Assembly: GCA_959347315.1 (NCBI GenBank)
Contig: OY365815.1
Coordinates: forward strand, 16,556,954-16,620,953
Origin: Bimastos eiseni
Taxonomy: Eukaryota; Annelida; Clitellata; Crassiclitellata; Lumbricidae
DNA: 64,000 nucleotides
Direction: 5' to 3'
The translations under genes and the position numbers were made by a program. Positions within the stretch are counted from its first letter, which is position 1; the number at the start of each line of letters is the position of its first letter. This document shows, piece by piece, positions 13,086 through 25,000 of this stretch. Below the pieces are notes generated by a model. That model worked only from the letters and a program-made list of their open reading frames with translations. It was not told the origin of the DNA and made no database searches.

Positions 13086-16000
13086 GTCATTGTCATCGTC
13101 GTCGTCGTCGTCGTCGTCGTCATCATCGTCATCGTCGTCGTCGTCGTCATCATCATTTTATCGTCGTCATCATGATGTCATCATCAACAGTTTAGTAGAC
13201 AACATCTTTCCTTATTGATCCGTCCCTTACATAACTGTGTTAAGCAAGAATGTTTTGTTGTATTGCTTTTCATTTCTTTGTTTGTAATGTAATTACCTTG
13301 TTCAACTACTTTACAGATCAATAAAAACAATTGGTTATGGTTATGGTTATTGATGATTTTAACCTGAGTTATACTAGTAACTGTTGTTTTGTTACCACTG
13401 ACACAAAGGAAGCATTACTATTTCTAATGAATATCTGTCATTGAAAAGACTCCTACGATCCCCCACTAGAAGAATTAGTAATAATTAGGGAGCAAAAGCT
13501 ATTGATTAATTTATCTTTTATTTATTTTAGCAATTAAGTTAATTTTGTAGCAATTGCTACTTTAACGCTTGACACAGGGTCAACAGAACACGTTACTCAT
13601 TGGAAGCTAGTAGTTGTAACATGATGGTTCGCTAACATAGTTTGTTAATGGAAGATATTTTAAATGAAAAACATGAATGAGTCGACTAATATGAACAAAT
13701 TACTAGACTACTAAGTAAGTAGTAACTGCTAACAGCCAATAAATATTAATAAATACTATTAAAAGACCATTAATGAATTATGTTAATTTTGTATTTGTCG
13801 TTACTTATTGTGGAATACATTTAATCACAGGTTAACTATTACTTCTGAAATAATTAACAATTTACAAAACTCTAGTAATGATTCATCTATTGTCTTCCAC
13901 ACCTGTCAGAATATTACTGAATATAGATAAATTTGATTGAAATGGCTATTGTAGTTGAGTCTGTAATGCGTCGTCAGTTCATCGTCACAATCGTCTTCAT
14001 TATTTTAGTGTTGTCAACTCCATGCATGAGTCTTAATTGGAGTCATTTGCTGTTTTCCAGTTCCATCCTCGTAGTGGACCAGTCAGAGGAGGAACACGAC
14101 TGACCATCCGTGGCCAGAACTTCGGCAGTGGAATGCGACTGCCAGATGGCGCCAGCACGGTTACTGTCATCGTTGCTGGAATTAACTGTGCAGTGGAGTT
14201 CCGAAATTCCTCCAGGTAGAAAAACATTGATGTCTTTGGCCGTGGTTTAATCACTGTTGCCGGTCCCTCCATATGGAATTCTCTGTCTCTGCATGTTAGC
14301 AACTCAATCAACGAATATAGCTCTAAACTGAAAACTGATCCCTTGCAGTCTACTAGTAGTGTGGCTCTGGAGGGGTGCCCGGCTGATGGAGGCAAACCTT
14401 CCCGTCCCAAGTGTCAAGAAGGCAAGATATTCCTCCCTAAAACTCAAAAAAATATTTCCCCTACATGAAATTGGAGGCATATGCCTCCGGACCGCCCCTA
14501 TCTGTACGCCCTGCGGATTATAAGTGCGTTTCTGAACTTTATAAGGAGGTCGTTATCAAATTATGGTTGTATTGTATTATTACTTTACACTGCATTAGTC
14601 TTACATTGTGAGTGGTTTCTTAGCATTGTCTGCCAGACGGGGCCTTCACCCCAGAAATGGCAGCACGAGAAGAACATCAAGGTCACGGTCAATGACCCCA
14701 GTAGGTCAGAGGTCCCATACGAAATATTCGGCTCCTCTACATCTGGTGGACTTACCTATGCGTACAAGGTACTTAGGCATATGATGTCTTTAAGTTTAAC
14801 TCCACATTCAACCCTTAGGCTCGAGTACCATTTCTGCGCTTTACAAGGTCCTTAGGATCATCCGTGAGCTCAAAACATGGCGAGGGCTTCATATGAGCTT
14901 CTATCTTACCTTGTCATACCTTTCTTTACCTCCTTAAATTGTTTAATTTACTCTTACCTTACTGTTCTTTCTGTCATTTGTTACCCTACCTGTTTTAAAT
15001 TTGCATTTATATTAACTTTTAGATCTTACCAGGCTTTGCACACATGGCATATGTCAAATATACCTTTCGTATTTAGCTTTTGTTAGCTTCAACCATATTT
15101 TAACTTAATTGTGATCATAAAAGATTCATAATCGTAGTCTCAAAACTTCCAAACTTCTAAAGCGCCACTCAAATGCCAAGAGCAGGGTACCAGCTTATTC
15201 ACGAGCATTACATTTTCTTGACAATGTAGCCAAATATTAACAGTTTACCACTATACCTCTTAGCCATCTACACATTCTGATTGAGCAGACGAACACAGGA
15301 CTGAATGAGTGAACTGAGCTGGAACCTGGAACACACATTGATTTCTTGAGATGAAAAATAGTCGATGGATTGATGACTTGTGCATTTCTAAAGCCGTGCA
15401 GCATTTCTATGATTAGATAAGAGTGGATATCAGAGACAACAATAGCCTTCCATTGTGTTTGTTGTCATTGTCGTAGATTCCTGTTATGAACTCTTTTTCA
15501 CCAGTCGTTGGTCCTATGTCAGGTGGAACCATGGTGACCATCTACGGCAGTGACCTTGACGCTGGTTCCACGCAAAGTGTTCTCATCGCTCACCAGCCGT
15601 GTCAGATCCAACGGTTGGCAACCATCAAAAATATCTACATGAATAATTACTTAATTTATTGAAAATTATAACAATAATGATAAACAATAATAATAATAAT
15701 GCCTTATATACGGGAGATTCTTTTTGAGTTGCTTTGTTATAACATGATTGCCGATACAGCGTGCTAAGAGATATACATTTCAAAATTGGTTCTTTTGTTG
15801 TGAGGAAGTTTGCTTGTTCTTGATTTATTACCAAAGAGTAATGAGTAATTTGTACACTGTAGTTGTCTTTACAAGACTATTTTTTATGACTGCTGTAGCA
15901 TTTACTTTGTACCAATTCACAATAGGTCTCATTATATTACATTATGTAAGCTGCGGCATTAGTTAAATTAGATGTATAATGTAATGGATGCCTTGCATGG

Positions 16001-19000
16001 CTGCCGACAGTTAAATTCGACTCCTGTAATAACTCTTTATCGTTTGTTCATACTGTGGATTGTGAGTTTGCAATTAAACAAATATTATGTCATTAGTATA
16101 CATAACATATTAAGCGTATCTGTATACATTACATTGTAAACATATTTCAGAGTCGCTGCTGGCGAGATCATCTGTCGGACATTAGCATTCGATCCTAACT
16201 CACATCATTTTCCCGATCGCCTGTCGTTCATCGATCATGCGATGCGGGGTCCTGTGAATGTCAGCATCGATAGCGAGATGCTTGGTCTCTCTGACAAGGT
16301 CTTCACCTATCACGAGGACCCTACAGTCTCCGATCTCTTTCCTCACATAAGTATCCTCAGGTGTGTTATTTCTTTTGGAAATTAGACCATACTGAGTCGA
16401 GTTAGGCCTTCGATGGGTCACCCCTCATCTGGTGCCCTCTCAGCCCTCCATTCATTTTTAATCAGTAAATGAGTAACAAGGGTTGGGCTTGTTATTCTAA
16501 TAGTTCTGTGTATTGATTTCGACAAATTCCTTTATATGTTGAGTTAAGTTTCTAGTATGATAGATGTATACATACTGGTATGTATGTTAGGGATGAACTG
16601 AGTTTGAATTTCTTGCCGAGTCCGAGTACCAAGTTTTGCGAGTTGAATTTTGCCGAGTCCGAGTTTAGAATATTTTAAAGTCTTGAGATCATTCTATTGA
16701 TTTTTTAGGCAGTTTGTGCAATTGTTAAGAATTCTATGGTTTTGACTCAGTTTACACTACAAAGAAGTGCCTTTTAAGCACTAATAGTAACAGTATTCAT
16801 GTATTTAATTAAGTCAACTGTCATTTTGTAAATTTAAAAAAAGCGACTTTCATTTTTAAAACAGAAGATCGCAAAGATTGCAATTAATACTGGGACCCAT
16901 TGTTTGTCCGAGTCCGAGTAATGCCGGATACTGCAAAACTCGAGCTAAGCCGAGCTTCAAACAGAGTTTTGGTTCATTCCTAATGCATGTGCAATTGTAC
17001 ATCACATGCAGTCATGCATATAATGTATGTAATGCATGTAATGCATATAATGCATATAATGCATGTAATGCATATAATGCATATAATGCATGTAATGCAT
17101 ATAATGCATATAATGTATATAATGCATATAATGCATGTAATGCATGTAATGCATGTAATGCATATAATGCATATAATGCATGTAATGCATATAATGCATA
17201 TAATGTATATAATGCATATAATGCATGTAATGCATGTAATGCATATAATGCATATAATGCATGTAATGCATATAATGCATATAATGCATATAATGCATAT
17301 AATGCATGTAATGCATATAATGCATATAATGCATATAATGCATATGTGCTGGTAGACCTTGTGTCCACTCGTAAAAAGACATCAAATAATTTGATTTTCG
17401 ATTATGTTTTTCGAGTTGTTACTTTATTGAACTGTTTTGTGATTGACACTATTTTTGTTACTTTCTGGTTGATTTCTAGTGGTGGAATGCCAGTTACAGT
17501 CAAAGGATCACGTCTCCACATCATTCAACAGCCTCGGATCATTGTTCGATCTTACAAGGGACGATCATTCTATGAGGTTGGTTTAAACAGTTATGTGTCA
17601 ATTAATGATGACACTGAATGTAGTTCTATTAATGTATTTATTAAATTATAAAAAATAATGTCAACATCGATTCCTTTCTGAAACAATTATGTAGATTTAC
17701 TGATTAAAAAATTTACTAAGTTATTGTCTTTATAAATTTCCAGAAAGAGATGCCTGTAATGATGCAAGGACCATTCCCCACCCATGTCCTCCCAGAATTT
17801 GGGGCCTGGTAGAGCGTTGTATGGAAGTACTGGTATGGTTGCAGTCGGCTAGGAGAGGTGCCGGTATGCCATACCGTTTCATCATACCGTCCCACTTTAA
17901 GCCCTGATTTACCGATAATAGTTGTAATGACATGCTAGTATTTGAAGAACAATGTTAATTCTTATTTCTGTTTTCTACAGAACTGCAAGTCTCTTCCTGA
18001 GGGTAAAATGATGATGTGCCCGTCGCCTAATTTGACTGGTGGCACCCTCGCTGAGTCACTGTCTCCCGATGCACCCCTTAGAGTGCATTTGGATTTTGAG
18101 ATGGATGGCGTCAAGGATGTTCTTAATGTCAGTACAAATCTCAGCGACTTCACTTACGAGGTTGATCCGGAGGTCACCAAGTTCGCTGGGGTAGATCGAG
18201 TGCGGGTCTTTCATCTGGACGAGAACTATCTGGAAATCCAGGTGAGACAAAGGACTTCAATGTTTCTCACCTGTACGACTGAGGTTTGAATTGCCATTCA
18301 ATAGTGAGCATTGAAAGTTCCTTAAAGACATTCAGGGTGAATTTTGTACTCAGCTGTCTCAAGTTACTTACTCACCATAGCCCGAGTTCTAGTTTCTCCG
18401 ATGTTAGAACTTTCGGGCATTCTTCTTTCTCCAATGCAGTACAGTTTCAGACTAAAGTGTCACTTGAAATGATCATGAATTGAAGCTTTGAACATGATCA
18501 TCATTTCATGTTCGTTTTCATAATGACACTCTAGAAGCTACTAGATTGACTGGAAAGGCTTTAGTTGTCTGATTCCAAAAGCATAAAATTGTTCTATTTT
18601 ACGTATACCTGACCTTTAAGACTTTACCTTATTTTGCCTAACCATATCTTTCTTACCTTAGTTGGTTATTGTAACTTAAACTAACTTTACTTCTGGTGTT
18701 TATTTGAATTTCACTTTTTGTACAGGGTCAGTTTCTTGACATGGCTGCTACTTCTGCGGACTACCATGTCTCTATTGGCGACTCCAAATGTGACATCACC
18801 CAACTCACTGCAAGCCTGTTGTTATGCCGCCCTGACAAATCGGACTTTCTCTTTGGCATGGATTCCGTCAAAGAGGTCAAGGTACTGAAAGGAGTGGCCT
18901 TCTAATCTATGTTAAGGCGCTGTATAAATATCTATCTAAATTTATCCAATCTGATCCAATGTGGAAGTTTTTAGTGCTTCGTTTTCATAATGCACAAAAC

Positions 19001-22000
19001 AACAGTCGAAAACAGCCGTTTTTATTGTATACATATATGTGAGAAGAGGGGTAAAAACCCATCACTTGTCATTTTTGACTTTTTTTTATTAAATCATATT
19101 CTGCTATGCATCTGCTTCAAAATTCTTTTTACATAATCGAAATAGCTTTTATCTAAATAAGTTATACTCATTTGATTTTTTCATTAGTATAGTATAAACT
19201 TAGCAACTGAGAAAACCAAAGTCAAAGTTTCAGCATATTCGTGTCATCAATGATCTTAGCTACCATTACTTTATTACTCCGCAATTCTGCTGGGCAATAA
19301 AGGGCTATATTCTATATGAAATAAAGCACACGGCATAAAAATCTGTTTGTTTATGGCAGGTGTGTATGTGTATGGTGTCGGCATATGAAATCTATGCTGT
19401 TCACCTCTGAAAACATGCATATTTTAGCAATGCAAGTCTTGTCACCACGTGCATTAAAAGTCACTTTTCTCCAACTAAATATATGAATAATTATTCAACA
19501 TTATTTTATTTCAGATATTGAAAGAAGACGTATTTATTTGTCAAAATATTCCACAAAACGATTTTCTGTGTTTTTGGCCCCTCTCACCTACTTCTCAATA
19601 ACTAGGAGCCGTCACACGGCGGGTTTTGACCCTCGCCTCACATATATAGTCTTGAACTTCCATTGAAGTCCAAACTGATGGATCCACTATGTGTATGGTG
19701 TCAACAATGAATTTTCTTGATAAAGAGTTTTCCTTGGACGAAGATTTACTGGACATTCTAATGAAGAAGTGGAATTAAATTCTGAACACATTATCTATGT
19801 TACAACACTTGAAGCCTTCCTGCATCATATTATTCTGCATGTATTTTACTCCATCATATGGTTTTATGTAGTATTATAGTGTATTATGATATGAAACTAT
19901 AGTTATAAGAACTGTATGTTGGGTTTTGTTTTACGTTATTTATTAAAATTTTATTTTTACACATTTTGCCAGCTACAGATTAGTAAGATCTAAATCTGTG
20001 ATTCAATAACCATAGACTTTATTGCCATCTGTTCGCACAATTACTTTTTTGCTTAGCAGGAGGCAAAGGGAGAGTAGGACCCTTAAGGGACCTAGGTCAA
20101 GATGGCAACTTGTTTTATTATACGAATATCAAAAACATAAAAAATATGCGGTCTTTACTAGTTAACCAAGATTGAAATTTACCTGTGTTCAAACAACAGT
20201 CATTTCAGGTTATTGTGTCGTTGTAGGTGTTCGTCGGAAGACTTGTTTTCCATGTTGGTTTTCTCCAGTTTGCCGAGCGTCACAAGGAATCGTTTCTCAT
20301 GCTGACTGCCGCACCCATCATTGGCTCATTGGCCCTCGTCATCGTCATCTTGCTCTTCTATTGGCTGCACAAACTGTGGCGTAAGAAGTACAACTCTGAC
20401 TTCAGTGCCACTTTCCCACATTGTGCACTCAATCGCTTCGAATTGAGTGTCATGCCTAACGATGTTAGATTCGAAGACCTGCAGAACTGTAAGTTGTTAA
20501 CAATAGAAAAATATTAATATAATGATGATGATGATCATGATAAGGATGATTAATTATTAATTACCTTTTATATTCAACAACGTAGCCTGGTCGATTTATA
20601 ATACAATACGACTTAAATTTGATATTGCCCTTCTTACAATCAGCTCAGAAGTGCACACATGCCTCGACAGCGCAACTGCAGTTGTAATGCAGATCAATTG
20701 TGCGCGAAAGACTTGCTTAAGGTCCCTACACGATACACAGTGACTCCTCGGACGAGGGTGGAACCCACACACTCAGTTGATTTTCATGCTTGTTATCAGA
20801 TTAATATATCTGATACACCTGTTTAGATTCATTAACTTGTTAGTCTACCTGTTAAGAATGTGGTGTACCTTATATTCACTTGGAATAATGTACCTGTTAC
20901 CATTAGGAAATGGTCTACCTGTTTCTAATAGTCGTTTTGCTATTGATTCGGATTAGCCTACCTTTTCCAAGAGGGTCGGAATCGTCATCTCAATTCTGGC
21001 AGCAGCAGCCTCACTCCGGATGAGACCCTTGGAACCAATGATTGGTTGTTCATCAGTGACCTTGACATTCTCATTGCCAAGGAATGCATCGTCCTACAAG
21101 ATATCATTGGCCAAGGTCAAGTTTAATACAAGTTCAACCCTGATTCTGTGATAGCCATACTATTTGGGCCAATTGGTTGCTACTGGTTACCATTGTTGGC
21201 CACTGGTTACCATTGTTGGCCACTGGTTACCATTGTCGGCCACTGGTTACCATCATTGGTGGCCACGGGTTACCATTGGTGGCCACTGGTTGCCATTGGT
21301 GACACAGAGAAGACCAAACAAGGACAGCCACTTCAGGCTCATTGTTATTTGGTCACAATGATCTAATGATTCTGGTCTTAATTATGATAGTGATTATGTC
21401 TGAACTGTTTGATGGAGATTCCTTTGCTTGGCTCATGAATGAGCTGGTGCCCTGTGCTTGTCTTTTGAGTGGCTTTTTAAAAGTTTGGAGATTATGAATG
21501 ATTACGATTTGTTATGATTCAATCGGTGTCAAAATTCTGGTTATTTTTTAAATTTGGTCACATAATCATGAATTTGTTGCATGAAGTCAATTCCTGGCAA
21601 ACGATCAATGTCTCAGCATTTACCTAACGTGTCTTCAGTGAGTTTGCAACCAATACGACCACCATCATCACATCACCGCCCTTTCCTAAATACTAACTGT
21701 GTACCCAATGTTTTCTTGAGAACTATGTTAAGCATAAATTTGCTTAATTTTAGATTTTTGCTATTTTTAGGTTATTTTGGCTGCGTTTATCGGGGCATTT
21801 TAAAGTCAGCGGATGAAAAATCGGAAGTAGAAGTTGCTGTGAAAACTTTAAAAAGTACCCAAGGTTCATTTTAAGATTAGTTTCTTTAGTTTTATGCTTA
21901 CTGCCTCACAGAATTCAGTTTCATCAAGTTTATTTGATATCTGTTTCATTTCTCATTGCACATTATTGGTGCATATTGGTTTCAGTTTCGATTACTCATA

Positions 22001-25000
22001 CATTGGATGAAGTTTCAGTTTCATCTAAACTTACAATCGATATAAATATCGTTTATTTTAGCTTCCTTTTTCACTTTTTCCAGACAATTTGGCCACTAAC
22101 TATTTGGAGGCACGAAAATTCTATGAGGAAGCATTACGCATGAGAGATTTCGACCATCCTCACATCCTACGTCTGATTGGAATTGCCCAGGATGACGATG
22201 GATTGCCATTGGTTGTTCTACCGTTCATGCGACATGGTGACCTACTGACCTATATACGAAGCGAAAGAAGTGTAAGAATTTGTTCACACTTTTGCTTTCG
22301 CTGCTCTACGTTTCGTCTATTGACGTCATGTCATCTGTGTTTTTTTTACAAATTACTTATTTTAATGCATTAGAACATTTCTATAATAAAATATTAAATA
22401 AAAATATACCAGGCTTGTGTGCTCACTGATACAAAGTGTCTGGAAACTTAAAGGAGACGTAGAATTTATTGTTGCACCTGTTGGGTTGACGATTTACAAA
22501 GCACTTTCATTCTGAAGGTCCTGATTGGGTTAACCAATTGACACTTGTCTGCTGGCATATTTCCAGAGTCCGACTGTTCGTGAGTTGATGGAGTTTGGCA
22601 TCCAGGTAGCTGAGGGAATGGCCTACCTGTCCAGCCTCAAATACGTCCATCGAGACCTGGCTGCCCGCAACTGCATGTAAGACTACGACACCTTGTTGCA
22701 TATTCAATGTCTTTTGCGTCAACTCCTTTCGAAGTCACACTGTAGACTCGGACTTTAGATTGAACGTCTCGAGAGACAATAAAGATGGTAGTCTCAATGG
22801 ACTATTTACTATAAGGGACCATTGACTCGAATACTTCGATTCAGTTAAACTTCAGGAGATTCAACTCAGGAGGCTTTTGACTTAACATTTTACCAACACG
22901 ATATACTAAACGCAACTGGAAACCAGTGCAGCTTGTCGTTCAAGCTACTGCATAACCGGAAATCGCCTCGGCCGAATATTGGACTATTCGGAAGTATTCG
23001 CTTCGGCAAATATTGCACCCGCAAATAGCTAAAAAAAATTTTTTTATAAAATAATTTTTTTTTTAAATAATATTTTTTCATCAAATAAATATAGGACTAA
23101 CGGACTTGCTTATAAGTTATCGATTAATTAAACAAAAAGTTTACATTCCATTGAATTTATTTTCTTTATAATAATGATGTTAATTTATATATTTTAATCT
23201 CTTGTGGTTGTATTTCCAAGATGATAACCAAATCAGTAATTTTCTCGCTTGAATTGGTTCAACCCACTTTCCGCTAAACATTAGAGAGTAAAGACCGTAA
23301 AGACGTCGCTGATAACTTCATATTTCAAATTTTAAAACAATGTTTTACATTTTTTTCACAAATAAAGTTTTTAAATGATAATATATTGTTATAGCCTAGA
23401 GTGCAACGATACGCTATATGAAGGATATTGCTATATACTCTGCATTGACAGCAGATAGTTCTCCATAACTGTGCATGTGGCAGGTTAACTATGCTTTGCC
23501 TAGGGATGGTACTCGCTGGTAGTGGCAGCGCTGCATGGAAGCAAAACACGAAATTGTGTACCAAAAGAAAGATAAAAGATCAATTTTTAACGAAATTATG
23601 GTACATCTGTTAATATGTTTTAAATTAATTGACGTCATTGTGTACCAAATTTTCTGATTTGCCACTATTAATTTTCGGTTCGTACCCGGATTTGGCAAAT
23701 AGTTCATCCAAATACTCGGATTCGGTACTCGGTGGGAATTGTCTACTCGGTTATGCCCTAGTTAAAGCGTTAATGTAAGGTAATGTAATGTGACGGAGCA
23801 CTTATATAGCGCCACTCAAATCAGAGGCGCTCGAAACGATCAAAAAAGAGGCTCTGCTCAGAAAAATTGTTGATCTGGAGACTTGAATGGCTAAAGAAGT
23901 TTCTTATTTTATGACCTTCGTTTATATTGTTCTTGACCTTATGTAGCATACATTTCAAAGTGGTTTTAAAATACACCTGTTTAGATCCGTTAGTCCTATG
24001 TACACCACTTTTTGTGATCTACTTAACAGGTGCTACATTTAAGTGTCCTGATACATATGCACATAATCTGTTTAGGCCCTATGTTAATTGCATTGTATTT
24101 TAATACTTAAAGTGTTTCTAGCAGTAATAGCTATGCAGAGACACTGCGGTCCTGATAACCCCGATGACATAACGGTGACAGAGGTGAAACGACTACCAGC
24201 CAGTATCTAAGCCCGAATTTGTGGGAGAATTGTTGAAGTAAGCCATCTCGTTCTTCTTTTGCAGGCTTGATGAAGATATGCAAATCAAAGTGGCCGACTT
24301 TGGTCTGTCACGTGACGTCTACGAGAGGGACTACTACAGCTGCGACAATCGCCAGATGAAGCTTCCAGTCAAATGGATGGCCCTCGAAAGCCTCGAAAAG
24401 GGAATCTACAATTCCAAGACAGACGTGGTCAGTCGCCCATTGGGCAATCTACCATTTTGTCCCTTTGCAACGACAAAGAAGACGCTTCTGTGATGTTGTG
24501 GTGATCATGGTGGTGGTGGTGGTGATAATGATGATGACGGCGACGACGATGATGATTAGGTGGAGAAGTCTGATGATGTCAATTACGATGAGATAATGGT
24601 GATAATGGTATGAAGAGGACAAGGTAAATGATGAAGGTGATGATATTTTGATGACTGAGGATTGTGAGAGGATGCTCTAACATGAAGCAGTGGTCTTACA
24701 TGTAATAGTGTGTTTACATTACAGTGGTCCTATGGAGTTGTGCTGTGGGAACTGTTGACCCGCGGCGTCTGTCCTTATCCGGAGGTTGACAACTGGGACA
24801 TCATTCGATTCCTCAAGTCAGGGCGTCGCATGTCGCAGCCAGCATATGCACCGGATGACCTGTGAGTAGACTTTGTCATTGTGACTATTATTGCAGATTT
24901 ATATAGCTTCAAAGGATTATCAGGAGGTGCTCTTGATCTGACTATACACAATGGCCTTCTACAGCTGGCAAGATAATGGCAGAGAAAAGAAAAAGCGATG

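Noticed and set aside
17002..17385. Long open frames on both strands reading HYMHYM, YNACNA and MHIMHV
   Set aside because: They are produced by a 9-bp satellite inside a MET intron; a period divisible by three keeps several frames open at once.
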